Shown here: positions 17,226 to 26,028 of the stretch, piece by piece
Layout: the number at the start of each line of letters is the position of its first letter
Numbering within the stretch: the stretch's first letter is position 1
Source of the DNA: Actinobacteria bacterium IMCC26103
GTDB taxonomy: Bacteria; Actinomycetota; Actinomycetes; Nanopelagicales; Nanopelagicaceae
DNA length: 64,000 bases
Reading direction: 5' to 3'
Assembly (NCBI GenBank): GCA_002284875.1
Contig: CP015604.1
Span: 620,001-684,000 of the forward strand
Position numbers and translations under genes: made by a program
Notes under the pieces: model-generated
What the model saw: only the letters and a program-made list of their open reading frames with translations
What the model was told of the DNA's origin: nothing
Databases searched by the model: none

Positions 17226-18299
17226 ATGCGCCAACCATTACCGGATTTTCCGTGGGACGCGCTAGCTCCTTATGCGACAAAGGCGCGCGCACATGCAGCA
17301 GGGATTATTGATCTCTCGCAAGGCACACCAGTTGATGCAACCCCAGAGATAATTCAAAGCGCCTTGCGAGCAAGTTCTAATTCACCGCGCTACCCAGTAA
17401 CGGCCGGAACGAAAGATTTGCAAGAAGCAATTCGCAATTGGGCAATTAACCATCTGGGCGCATCTGGCGACTTTGATGTGTTGCCAGTGATCGGATCTAA
17501 AGAATTGGTTGCATGGTTGCCAACAATCCTGGAAAGCAAGCGCGTTATATATCCAGAAGTTGCTTATCCAACCTATTTAGTTGGCGCACTTCTTGCCCAA
17601 TCACAACCGATCGCTGTCGGAATAGATGCAGATACTTGGCCAAGTGCTGATTTTGCTTGGATAAATACGCCAGGTAATCCAACTGGACGCGTTCATTCGG
17701 AAGCTGAACTACGTGGGGCCATCAAATGGGCCAGAGCTAACGATTCAGTACTGGTCTGCGATGAGTGCTACATCGATTTCGGTGACAAGTCCACCCCAAC
17801 ATCTCTTCTGAAATTTACCGATGGTGATAACTCAAATATTTTAGTCGTGCATTCACTTTCCAAGCGTTCCTCAATGGCTGGCTATCGCGGGGCGTTCTTA
17901 ATTGGAGATGCAAAGTTAATCGCGCAAATTCGGGAAGTGCGCAAACATGCCGGAATGATGGTGCCGCTGCCGATTCAAAACGCAATGGTCGCGGCGCTAA
18001 GTGATGAAACGCATGTTGCAGAACAGCGTGCGCGCTATAACGCACGTCGCGCAACTCTGGCACCAGCGCTGCAAGAAGCAGGTTTTCAAATCGATGAATC
18101 AGTTGCGGGTCTCTATATTTGGTGCACGCGATCAGAAGATTGCTGGCAATCAGTTGATTGGCTAGCTAGCCTCGGAATATTGGCAACCCCAGGTACTTTC
18201 TATGGAGAAAAAGGCGCATCACATATTCGAGTTGCGATGACGGCAACTGATCAACAAATTGCAGATGCCGCAGCACGTATTCGGCAGGGAATTAAGTAA
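17226..18299 (+). CDS. dapC: Succinyldiaminopimelate aminotransferase (class I/II PLP)
   Basis: 357 residues. PLP fold type I: N-T-P-G-N-P-T-G near residue 142, D-E-C-Y-I-D-F near 180, and the Schiff-base Lys in H-S-L-S-K-R near 216. The opening L-P-D-F-P-W-D-A-L and the adjacent fdxA match actinobacterial DapC, which acts in the diaminopimelate/lysine pathway. A generic aminotransferase remains possible. The stop abuts the ATG of the nucleotidyltransferase. Confidence 0.82.
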   Translation: MRQPLPDFPWDALAPYATKARAHAAGIIDLSQGTPVDATPEIIQSALRASSNSPRYPVTAGTKDLQEAIRNWAINHLGASGDFDVLPVIGSKELVAWLPTILESKRVIYPEVAYPTYLVGALLAQSQPIAVGIDADTWPSADFAWINTPGNPTGRVHSEAELRGAIKWARANDSVLVCDECYIDFGDKSTPTSLLKFTDGDNSNILVVHSLSKRSSMAGYRGAFLIGDAKLIAQIREVRKHAGMMVPLPIQNAMVAALSDETHVAEQRARYNARRATLAPALQEAGFQIDESVAGLYIWCTRSEDCWQSVDWLASLGILATPGTFYGEKGASHIRVAMTATDQQIADAAARIRQGIK

Positions 18300-19265
18300 A
18301 TGGCTATCGGCATCTTGCTAGTTGGCGGAATGGGAACGCGCCTAAAACCACTTACCAATCAAACTCCAAAGCCGATGCTGCCAGTTGGTGGCTTACCCGT
18401 AACCGAGCGCCAACTGTTGGCCGCCAAGAAAGCAGGAATTAACACCGTTATTTTAGCTACCTCATATCTCTCTGAAATATTCACACCTTATTTTGGTGAT
18501 GGCTCAAAATGGGGAATGAAATTACTTTATGCGGTAGAAGAAGTCCCGCTTGGCACAGGCGGTGCAATTCGCAATGCGGCAGCGCTAATTGACTTTGCAG
18601 ATTCAAAGGAAGAATTTGTCATATTTAATGGAGATGTACTAAGCGGCCACGATATTGCAGCTCAACTCGCTTTTCACCGCGCTAATAAAGCAGATGCAAC
18701 ACTTCACTTAATTGAAGTTGCAGATGCGCGGGCATTTGGTTGCGTCCCAACTGATGCAAATGGGCGAGTTTTAGATTTTCTAGAGAAGATGGAAAATCCG
18801 GTAACAAATGCTATTAATGCTGGCTGCTATATCTTCAACTCATCAGTTATCTCAGAGATTCCAGCTGGCAAAGTTGTCAGCATCGAACGTGAGACTTTTC
18901 CACAATTAGTTAAAAGCGCGCGCCCCGTCTTTGGTTATAGCGAGCAGTCTTATTGGCTAGATATCGGCACTCCAGCAGCGCTCTTTAAAGGCTCACGCGA
19001 TATCGTCGGTGCCGGTTTTCTAGCTGGCCTCGGCAGCAAAATTGGTGAGGGATCGCTATTGACCGGAGGAACTTCCATCGGCCTAGGATCAAGAATCGGT
19101 GCAAATTGCACGATCACCAATTCGATTATCGGCGACGGGGTAGTAATTGGCGATAACTGCACCATCGCCGACTCATTTCTCCTTCACAATTCAAATGTTG
19201 CAGCAGATTCAGAAATCTTAGGAAAATACATTTCACCAACGGAAAATCTGCCAATTTCGCTCTAG
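18300..19265 (+). CDS. Sugar-1-phosphate nucleotidyltransferase (GDP-mannose pyrophosphorylase-like)
   Basis: 321 residues. N-terminal nucleotidyltransferase domain with G-G-M-G-T-R-L-K-P-L-T and K-P-M-L-P-V-G-G signatures, V-x-x-N-G-D-V metal site near residue 107, and a C-terminal left-handed beta-helix of hexapeptide repeats. It makes an NDP-sugar from sugar-1-phosphate. The mycobacterial neighbour of whiB2 in this position is annotated as mannose-1-phosphate guanylyltransferase, and phosphomannomutase lies 5 kb downstream, so mannose is the likeliest sugar. Confidence 0.85.
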   Translation: MAIGILLVGGMGTRLKPLTNQTPKPMLPVGGLPVTERQLLAAKKAGINTVILATSYLSEIFTPYFGDGSKWGMKLLYAVEEVPLGTGGAIRNAAALIDFADSKEEFVIFNGDVLSGHDIAAQLAFHRANKADATLHLIEVADARAFGCVPTDANGRVLDFLEKMENPVTNAINAGCYIFNSSVISEIPAGKVVSIERETFPQLVKSARPVFGYSEQSYWLDIGTPAALFKGSRDIVGAGFLAGLGSKIGEGSLLTGGTSIGLGSRIGANCTITNSIIGDGVVIGDNCTIADSFLLHNSNVAADSEILGKYISPTENLPISL

Positions 19266-19324
19266 TAAGTCGATAAATCTGCGAAATTGAGCGTGATTCG
19301 CAAGCATCTACGAGGGCCTTGGGC

Positions 19325-19353
19325 TTGACTTAAAGGGATTACAAGCGTGTAAT
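19325..19353 (+). promoter_or_regulatory. Sigma70-type promoter of whiB2
   Basis: TTGACT (19325-19330) and TGTAAT (19348-19353) are separated by 17 bases: the closest match to the consensus housekeeping promoter in the window. It implies a leader of about 57 bases containing a GGAG site before ATG 19417, so this gene is not leaderless. The 151-base gap 19266-19416 holds nothing else recognised. Confidence 0.6.
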
Positions 19354-19416
19354 TCGTTCTAGAGAAGCCGTGCCCAGTTGAGGGTGCAGCCCCGAAGGTC
19401 TTGAGGAGATTAGTCG

Positions 19417-19725
19417 ATGCCGATTCGTCCAGAAGCTACACCTACTGGCAATCCAACAGCCCCTACTGCTGGCCCATCAATTAAATTAGCAAACGGAGAG
19501 AACATTGAACTCTCCTGGCAAGAACGCGCACTTTGCGCACAAACAGATCCAGAAGCATTCTTTCCTGAAAAGGGTGGCTCAACTCGTGAAGCAAAGCGCG
19601 TCTGCCTTTCTTGTGATGTTCGCCAAGAATGTTTGGAATATGCGCTCGCACATGATGAGCGCTTTGGAATCTGGGGTGGACTCTCCGAACGTGAGCGTCG
19701 CCGTTTGAAGCGCCGCCCAGCGTAA
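19417..19725 (+). CDS. whiB2: WhiB-family Fe-S transcription factor, WhiB2/WhmD-like
   Basis: 102 residues. Four conserved Cys (A-L-C-A near residue 38, then C-L-S-C-D-V-R-Q-E-C) bind a [4Fe-4S] cluster; the G-I-W-G-G turn and the basic E-R-R-R-L-K-R-R tail follow. WhiB2/WhmD supports septation and cell division in mycobacteria and streptomycetes. Assignment to WhiB2 rests on the context: GT2, DUF5719, DUF3499 and phosphomannomutase follow. The Thr/Pro-rich N-terminal 25 residues look disordered. Confidence 0.92.
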   Translation: MPIRPEATPTGNPTAPTAGPSIKLANGENIELSWQERALCAQTDPEAFFPEKGGSTREAKRVCLSCDVRQECLEYALAHDERFGIWGGLSERERRRLKRRPA

Positions 19726-19730
19726 CTCTC

Positions 19731-22700
19731 ATGAGTTCACATCGCGTCACTGCGATTCTTGTACTTCACGACGGCGCAACTTGGTTGCCTGAGGTTGTTG
19801 CTTCCCTTACTTCGCAAACTCGAAAGATTGATCAAGTAATTGCAGTTGATACGGGATCGCTTGATTCATCGGCAAAGTTAGTCAAAGGCGCGCGAATTCG
19901 TGTCTTAACTTTGGATCGCGATACTGGATTTGGCGAAGCGATATCTCACGCAGTTGCAACGCTTCCTGCAATCGTTGCTCCAGAAAACGAATGGCTTTGG
20001 ATTATTCACGATGATATTTCGCTACAACGTGATGCGTTAGAGAATTTACTTGCAGAAGTCGAAACTCGACCGAACGTTGCCATGGCTGGTCCAAAGATTT
20101 TAGGTTGGCATAACCGGACACATCTATTGGAAATTGGCATCAGCATCGCAGCAAATGGAAACCGATGGACTGGCCTTGAAGATGACGAATACGATCAAGG
20201 CCAACGTGATGGGGTTCACGAAGTCCTTGCAGTCAGCACAGCAGGGGCACTTATCCGGCGAGATGTTTTTGAACAACTCGGTGGCTTCGATCCAAATCTA
20301 GATCTATTCCGCGACGATGTAGATTTTGGCTGGCGTTTATATTCTGCTGGATTTGCCGCGATTGCAGTCTCTAACGCAGTTGCATTTCACGCTGAAGCAT
20401 CGGCAAATGAACGGCGCGCTGTTGATGTAGCCGAAGCTTTCTTGCATCGTCCACTCTTACTGGATCGGCGCAATGCTGCCTATGTTCTCTTAGCGAATTC
20501 TTCGTGGTGGCGCTTGCCGTTGCTAACGTTGCAACTTTTAATAGGTGCGCTCTTTCGCTCAATTGGATTCTTATTTGCGAAGTTACCTGGTTACGCCAGC
20601 GATGAGCTCTTGGCAGTCGGCGCGCTCTTATTGCATCCTGGAGAATTACTTACTGCACGAAAGGTGCGACGTTCACAACGCTTAGTTCCATCCGGAATCG
20701 CCTTAAAGTTCATTCCTTCGCGCTGGTCACAGATTCGTCTCTCGATTTCCAGATCTGCCGAATATATTCGTAATCAGATTTTTCCAGATGAAGTTACTGA
20801 AGTTCGTGATGTATCAATTCTAGATGAAAATTTAGATGAAGAAGATTTACTAACTCCAGCCACTAACCGCAATTGGCTCTCTCTAATCAAACGCCCACTG
20901 GTGGCGCTACCAACTTTTCTCTTCCTCTTAACTCTTCTCTGGTCTCGCAATCGCTTCGGTGCGCTATCTGGGGGAGCCTTGCCCGAACAACCTGCTGGAG
21001 TAAGCGCACTCTGGAATATTTACTCCAGCGGCTGGCACTCAATTGGAATGGGCACATCCGCTGCTGCACCTACTTGGCTAGCCTTCTTAGCGCTAGCCGC
21101 AACGCCATTTTTGGGCAATGTTCAGTTATTTACCTGGCTCTTTTTCTTCATCGCTCCGTTAGCAATTGCCGGAAGCGGTTATTTATTATTACGCAGACTT
21201 TCCAATAATCGCTGGCTAACCGCTGGGTCAGCACTGCTTTATGCAATTTCTCCGGTCGCAATCTCCGCGATCAATTCCGGGCGCCTGAGCACAGTAGTGA
21301 TATTAATTCTGCTGCCACTTTTGATAATTGCTGCCCGCGGGATCTTTGAGTTAAACAAATTCACCTGGCGTCGCGTCTTTGGTATCTCGCTCCTTTGTAC
21401 GGTGCTAATTGCGTTCTCACCGATCCTATTTATTTTTGGGTTTTTATTTACCGGCTTGGCTATATTTCGCGACTACGCCGCATCCGATCAGGGAGTAAAT
21501 CAAGAACTCTTCAATCAAAGTCTTTATCGAAGGATTGCGCTGCTAGTGGCGCCACTACTTATTTGTGCTCCTTGGAGTCTTGAACTACTAGTAAACCCAA
21601 AGCGGCTATTAATTGATTCTGGCTTTTTGATTCCCGGTGGAGGCCCGAACTTAGCGCTAGCTGGAAATCCTGGTGGGCCCGGTTCACTTCCGATTTATCT
21701 ATTAAGTCCGCTGGCAATTGTTCTGGCGATATCACTTTTTTCTTCCACACACGCTCGCTTCGTCGCCGAACTTGGTTTCATCGCACTACTTTCCGCAGTT
21801 TTATTAAGCGCAGTATCGATAACAGGTAACGGTACATCCGTTCCAACTCCAATTTATGCCGGAACGCTCTTATCTCTGGCCACCTTAGCGGCAATTAGCG
21901 CAGCTGTGATTATGTTGGATAAATTGCGTGAACGTTTGGTAACCACAAATATTAACTACCGACATATCTCGGCCGGAATACTTCTAGTTTTTACCGCCCT
22001 TTACTCCCTTTCATCTATATCTTGGATCGTAACCAGCGGCGCAAATTCACCGCTCCAAACGGGTAAAGAGATTGTTCTTCCACCATTTCTGGCAATTGAG
22101 AGCGATGCGAAAACTTTGGTGATCCGTCCCCGAACAGTTGGTGAAGAAATTTCGCTTAATTATTATTTAGCGCGCGGTGGCGATGCGGCAATTGCACAAC
22201 CAGATATGGCACCTAGCGAAAATGTGCAAATCTCTAATGCAGTGCGAGAACTCGCCGACGGAAGCGGACTTACAGCTAGTTCAACATTTGCAGTAAATGG
22301 AATCAAATACCTCTTTCTCAAAAGTCCCGTTGATCAGAATTTTGTGCGCGTAGTAGATGGACTCGGAGGATTTACAAGAGCCTCATCTACAAATGTGGGT
22401 ATTGTTTGGAAGATTTCGGTAAACACTGGAGAGTTTATTTTTACTGACTTAGATGGAAATAGGTCAATTCTTTCTCAGGGACTCTTAGGAATAACAGTTA
22501 ATTCTCCGGGGGAGTTAACGTTGACACAAAATTACAGTCGTGGATGGCGCGCTATTCAAGATGGCATACGACTAGAGAGAACGCGCAGCGTCAATGGGGC
22601 TCCCGTATTTACCGTCAATAAACCTGGATCGGTAAATGTGATTTATGACGGAACTTCGCGACGGGCTTGGATTTCGCTACAAGTTATCTTCTTCATTACC

Positions 22701-22766
22701 GTTTTAGTTCTGGCGTTGCCTGCTGGCCGACGTCGCCGCGAAATTGAAGATGCGGAATTAGCATGA
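19731..22766 (+). CDS. Large membrane glycosyltransferase (GT2 plus multi-TM domain)
   Basis: 1011 residues. The first 250 form a GT-A family 2 domain (A-I-L-V-L-H-D-G-A-x-W-L, then I-I-H-D-D-I-S as the DxD-like site and F-R-D-D-V-D-F-G-W-R). A linker, about ten transmembrane segments (about residues 390-760) and an extracytoplasmic region follow, ending in a final membrane helix. Orthologues sit between whiB2 and DUF5719 in many actinobacteria and probably build a cell-envelope glycan; the acceptor is unknown. The start lies 5 bases after whiB2 and the stop overlaps the next gene by 4. Confidence 0.85.
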   Translation: MSSHRVTAILVLHDGATWLPEVVASLTSQTRKIDQVIAVDTGSLDSSAKLVKGARIRVLTLDRDTGFGEAISHAVATLPAIVAPENEWLWIIHDDISLQRDALENLLAEVETRPNVAMAGPKILGWHNRTHLLEIGISIAANGNRWTGLEDDEYDQGQRDGVHEVLAVSTAGALIRRDVFEQLGGFDPNLDLFRDDVDFGWRLYSAGFAAIAVSNAVAFHAEASANERRAVDVAEAFLHRPLLLDRRNAAYVLLANSSWWRLPLLTLQLLIGALFRSIGFLFAKLPGYASDELLAVGALLLHPGELLTARKVRRSQRLVPSGIALKFIPSRWSQIRLSISRSAEYIRNQIFPDEVTEVRDVSILDENLDEEDLLTPATNRNWLSLIKRPLVALPTFLFLLTLLWSRNRFGALSGGALPEQPAGVSALWNIYSSGWHSIGMGTSAAAPTWLAFLALAATPFLGNVQLFTWLFFFIAPLAIAGSGYLLLRRLSNNRWLTAGSALLYAISPVAISAINSGRLSTVVILILLPLLIIAARGIFELNKFTWRRVFGISLLCTVLIAFSPILFIFGFLFTGLAIFRDYAASDQGVNQELFNQSLYRRIALLVAPLLICAPWSLELLVNPKRLLIDSGFLIPGGGPNLALAGNPGGPGSLPIYLLSPLAIVLAISLFSSTHARFVAELGFIALLSAVLLSAVSITGNGTSVPTPIYAGTLLSLATLAAISAAVIMLDKLRERLVTTNINYRHISAGILLVFTALYSLSSISWIVTSGANSPLQTGKEIVLPPFLAIESDAKTLVIRPRTVGEEISLNYYLARGGDAAIAQPDMAPSENVQISNAVRELADGSGLTASSTFAVNGIKYLFLKSPVDQNFVRVVDGLGGFTRASSTNVGIVWKISVNTGEFIFTDLDGNRSILSQGLLGITVNSPGELTLTQNYSRGWRAIQDGIRLERTRSVNGAPVFTVNKPGSVNVIYDGTSRRAWISLQVIFFITVLVLALPAGRRRREIEDAELA

Positions 22767-24076
22767 GAGTTCAGAGGCCAACTTTTATAGCTATCTCAGC
22801 TATCGCAGCAGTTATTGTGGCAAATGGAATAAACGTTGGACTTTCTAGTAGCCAGTTTTCAACGAATTTTCCAGCAGTGGTCTGCCCACCTACTCCTGCA
22901 AATTTAACAACTGCTATCTCACTTCCCTCTAACAAGACGCAATTGCGCCTTGCGGGAACGAAATCGCTCTCGTTTATTCCATCACAAACCCTGCGCTATC
23001 TACAGGCGAAAGCGCCAGCTATTGTTGAATCTCAAGGCGCAACACCAATCGTCTGGCAAATCCGTAAAGGGGTATGGGCAGGTGCAACAATCTGTTCCTC
23101 TCTTCAAAGCGAACAATGGTTTGTGGGTGGGGCCGCTGATGTAACAAGTAAGAGCAGAATTCTTTTGGTAAATAGTGGACTTAGCTCGGCAGTCGTTGAT
23201 TTATTAGTATGGAATGAGATCGGTGCGCAACCTACAAAGCCCGTTACCGTAAAGGCCAACTCTTCAATAGAAATTAGCCTGGTATCTCTAACGCCTGGTT
23301 CGCGGGAAGTCGTAGTGCAAGCCCTAACTCGATCTGGTCGAGTCACTAGTTACATGATTGATGAACGCGGTCGAGGGCTAAAGGCCTTAGGTGGAGATAT
23401 CATCAACTTTGCTTCGCATGCGCAAAAAGATATTTACATACCAGCTATTCCACATACCGCAAGAAAAGTCGGTTCCAAATCAGTAGAACTTCCACATTCG
23501 CTGCGCATACTTGCCCCCGGTGAATTAGATGCTCATATCACTGTAAAAGTTCTATCAACAGATGGGAGTTTTATCCCATCTGGATTAGAAAATAAGATAG
23601 TTAAGGCGGGCTCGGTCATAACTTTAGAGTTGAATCCTAACCTTCCGGCAAGCAAATTTGGTTTGCATATCGCATCAGATGAGCCAATTGTGGCCTCTGT
23701 CTTGTCGGCGACCATCGCAGAAAATAAAACTGATTTCATCTGGAGTACAGCCGCCCCCGAATTAACTGAGGTCACTTTTGCGACTTCAGGTGTTAGCCCC
23801 CAACTCATCTTCATCGGCACAGCGATAGAGATAGATCTAGAGCTCTTCTTCGGTAATGGCAAGCGAAAGGTAATTTCCATAAAAGGCGATGAAATTGCAA
23901 CCGCACAAATTCCAGAGGGGGTGCGATCATTTAAATTAATAAAGGTTTCTAAAGGCACCTACGGCGCTGGCTTGATTGCGACCAAGAGCGGCTACGGATA
24001 TTTCCCATTGGCACCGGGCAGCGTACTCACAAAATCTTCAGTACCGCTTTCAAATATTCGCGTCTTAACTCCTTAG
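22763..24076 (+). CDS. DUF5719 family exported protein
   Basis: 437 residues. One N-terminal hydrophobic segment (about 7-25) serves as signal or anchor, followed by a long beta-rich extracytoplasmic region with few charged clusters and two Cys (C-P near residue 40, C-S-S near 113). Matches DUF5719 by position after the GT2 protein and by general pattern. Probably assists or decorates the product of that glycosyltransferase; function unknown. Confidence 0.78.
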   Translation: MRVQRPTFIAISAIAAVIVANGINVGLSSSQFSTNFPAVVCPPTPANLTTAISLPSNKTQLRLAGTKSLSFIPSQTLRYLQAKAPAIVESQGATPIVWQIRKGVWAGATICSSLQSEQWFVGGAADVTSKSRILLVNSGLSSAVVDLLVWNEIGAQPTKPVTVKANSSIEISLVSLTPGSREVVVQALTRSGRVTSYMIDERGRGLKALGGDIINFASHAQKDIYIPAIPHTARKVGSKSVELPHSLRILAPGELDAHITVKVLSTDGSFIPSGLENKIVKAGSVITLELNPNLPASKFGLHIASDEPIVASVLSATIAENKTDFIWSTAAPELTEVTFATSGVSPQLIFIGTAIEIDLELFFGNGKRKVISIKGDEIATAQIPEGVRSFKLIKVSKGTYGAGLIATKSGYGYFPLAPGSVLTKSSVPLSNIRVLTP

Positions 24077-24105
24077 CAATCCCAGTTTTTCGCACCGATC
24101 CCCAC

Positions 24106-24118
24106 TAGCCTTATAGCC
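24106..24118 (+). promoter_or_regulatory. Leaderless-type -10 for DUF3499
   Basis: TAGCCT (24106-24111) is followed by 7 bases and ATG 24119. Confidence 0.45.
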
Positions 24119-24508
24119 ATGAGTAAGTTGGCCAGAACAGGGCGTTGCTGTTCACGAGTTAGTTGTAGAAGCCTTGCCTCTATGACCCTGACTTATATCT
24201 ACGCAGACTCAACTGCAGTACTCGGTCCCTTAGCAACTTTCTCTGAACCACATTCATACGATCTTTGCGAAGTCCACGGCAAACGTCTGACAGTTCCAAA
24301 TGGATGGAATGTAATTAAAGAAGATAGCTCTCAAAGTGGAGCAGGTCCGAGCGAAGATGATTTGATGGCTATCGCAGATGCAGTTAGAGAAGTTGCAAGT
24401 GCAATATTGCCATCCAATGGACTATCAAATGAAATTTCAAGTAACAACTTGAATAGCCAGGATGCGCAGATTGGCCGGCGCGGTCATTTACGCGCAGTCC
24501 CCTCTTAA
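24119..24508 (+). CDS. DUF3499 family protein
   Basis: 129 residues. Carries the DUF3499 hallmarks: R-x-C-S-R-x-x-C near the start, T-L-T-Y-I-Y-A-D-S-T-A-V-L-G-P-L, and H-S-Y-D-L-C-E-x-H. The three Cys and nearby His suggest a small metal- or zinc-binding domain; the function is unknown. The C-terminal third is low-complexity. In mycobacteria the homologue lies next to manB, as here. Confidence 0.92.
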   Translation: MSKLARTGRCCSRVSCRSLASMTLTYIYADSTAVLGPLATFSEPHSYDLCEVHGKRLTVPNGWNVIKEDSSQSGAGPSEDDLMAIADAVREVASAILPSNGLSNEISSNNLNSQDAQIGRRGHLRAVPS

Positions 24509-24552
24509 AATCTTTTCTTAAGAAATTACCTAATTAAAGAGAGAAGTCAGAC

Positions 24553-25899
24553 ATTTCAATATTTAAAGCTTATGACATCCGTGGATTAGTCGATGTAGAA
24601 ATTACCGCAGATTTTACCTTTGCAACCGGTGTTGCCTTTGCCCGTTTTCTGCAACAAGAGCGCGAACCCGGAACCGTTGTAATCGGAGAAGATATGCGTC
24701 CGTCATCCCCAGTTTTCGCGGATGCCTTTTCAGCAGGTGTGACTTCACAAGGTTTAGATGTAATCCGTATCGGTTTGGCATCGACAGATCTGCTCTATTT
24801 TGCAGCTGGCAAGTTGAACTTTCCAGGTGCGATGTTTACCGCAAGCCATAACCCGGCTGAATATAACGGCATTAAATTGTGCCTGAGTGGTGCTCGGCCA
24901 ATCGGTAGAGAGTCAGGTCTTTTGACTATCGAAAGGTTTGTTAATGAGGGCTCTCCAATAGATTTTAGGAGTGTTGGTACTGAGCGAAGCGAAGATATGT
25001 TGTCAGCATACGTCGAGCATCTGCTTACCCTGGTTGATTTATCTGATATCCGGCCGTTGAAAATCGTAATCGATGCTGGAAACGGTATGGCTGGCCATAC
25101 CGCGCCCGCAGTTTTTGCACGGTTAAATTGTGAGGTAATTCCTATCTTTTTTGAATTAGATGGAACTTTTCCAAATCATGAAGCGAATCCGATTGATCCT
25201 AAGAATTTAAAGGATTTGCAGAAGGCAGTTAAGAAATATAAAGCCGATATTGGCTTGGCATTTGATGGCGATGCCGACCGATGTTTCTTGGTTGATGAAA
25301 ATGGTGAGTTAGTTAATCCATCAACGTTGACAGCGCTTATTGCTTCAAGAGAGTTAAAGAAGAGCCCTGGTGCAAACATTATTTATAATTTGATTTCATC
25401 CAGAGCCGTTGTTGAAATAGTAGAAGAAGCAGGTGGGAAAGCGATTCGTTCCAGAGTCGGACATTCATATATTAAGAAGTTAATGGCGGATACTGGCGCT
25501 GTCTTTGGCGGCGAACATTCTGGCCATTTCTACTTCCGTGACTTTTGGCGTGCTGATTCTGGAATGTTGGCAGCGCTGCATGCAATCGCCGCACTTGGTG
25601 AAGTAGATACCAACCTTTCCAAATTACTAAAACCATTTAGTCGCTATATTGCAAGTGGTGAAATCAACTCAGAAGTTGCAGATGCGCTAAGTTCCATGGC
25701 AGAAATAGAAGCCATATATGGACCAGCGGCTGGTAATGAGGTTGATCACCTTGATGGTCTGACTGTCAGCGGTGACACCTGGTGGTTTAACGTGCGCGCA
25801 TCAAACACGGAGCCGCTATTGCGACTAAATGTGGAAGCCAAGACGCAAGCGCGCATGGAGAAGATTCGCGATGAGGTTCTCGCCACAATCCGTGGCTAG
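24553..25899 (+). CDS. manB: Phosphomannomutase/phosphoglucomutase without a canonical start codon
   Basis: About 448 residues. The alpha-D-phosphohexomutase layout is complete: K-A-Y-D-I-R-G at the N-terminus, T-A-S-H-N-P phosphoserine loop, D-G-D-A-D-R metal loop, G-G-E-H-S-G-H sugar loop and R-x-S-N-T-E-P phosphate-binding motif. It supplies mannose-1-phosphate for GDP-mannose. The reading frame is open from after the stop at 24535 but has no ATG, GTG or TTG before 24694, which would remove the first 47 residues including K-A-Y-D-I-R-G. ATT 24553, 6 bases after GAGAAG, is the best candidate; AAG 24544 would give the usual length if it is a changed ATG. Confidence 0.9.
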   Translation: MSIFKAYDIRGLVDVEITADFTFATGVAFARFLQQEREPGTVVIGEDMRPSSPVFADAFSAGVTSQGLDVIRIGLASTDLLYFAAGKLNFPGAMFTASHNPAEYNGIKLCLSGARPIGRESGLLTIERFVNEGSPIDFRSVGTERSEDMLSAYVEHLLTLVDLSDIRPLKIVIDAGNGMAGHTAPAVFARLNCEVIPIFFELDGTFPNHEANPIDPKNLKDLQKAVKKYKADIGLAFDGDADRCFLVDENGELVNPSTLTALIASRELKKSPGANIIYNLISSRAVVEIVEEAGGKAIRSRVGHSYIKKLMADTGAVFGGEHSGHFYFRDFWRADSGMLAALHAIAALGEVDTNLSKLLKPFSRYIASGEINSEVADALSSMAEIEAIYGPAAGNEVDHLDGLTVSGDTWWFNVRASNTEPLLRLNVEAKTQARMEKIRDEVLATIRG

Positions 25900-25917
25900 C
25901 GTCTAAATAGCCAGTAA

Positions 25918-25937
25918 GGGTCAGCGGGCGCTAACCT
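25918..25937 (+). other. Imperfect hairpin between manB and ahcY
   Basis: GGT-C-AGC-(GGGC)-GCT-A-ACC forms a short stem with one mismatch. There is no T-tract, so a rho-independent terminator is not supported. If ahcY transcription starts near 25988, this hairpin is outside its mRNA. No SAH or SAM riboswitch consensus was recognised in 25900-26028. Confidence 0.25.
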
Positions 25938-26028
25938 ATGCACAGAGCCGCCTAGCAAAGTAGAGCCCTACGCCTTAGGTAAGCACAGTCCAATCAACTG
26001 TTTTTAATTACCATTTAAGGAGAACAAC

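Noticed and set aside
24536-24700. Frameshift explaining the missing manB start
   Set aside because: The frame is continuous from K-A-Y-D-I-R-G to the end, and ATGs in the other frames meet stops within a few codons.
25900-26028. Possible SAH or SAM riboswitch upstream of ahcY
   Set aside because: The conserved SAH-riboswitch core and SAM aptamer motifs could not be found; only a short mismatched hairpin is present.
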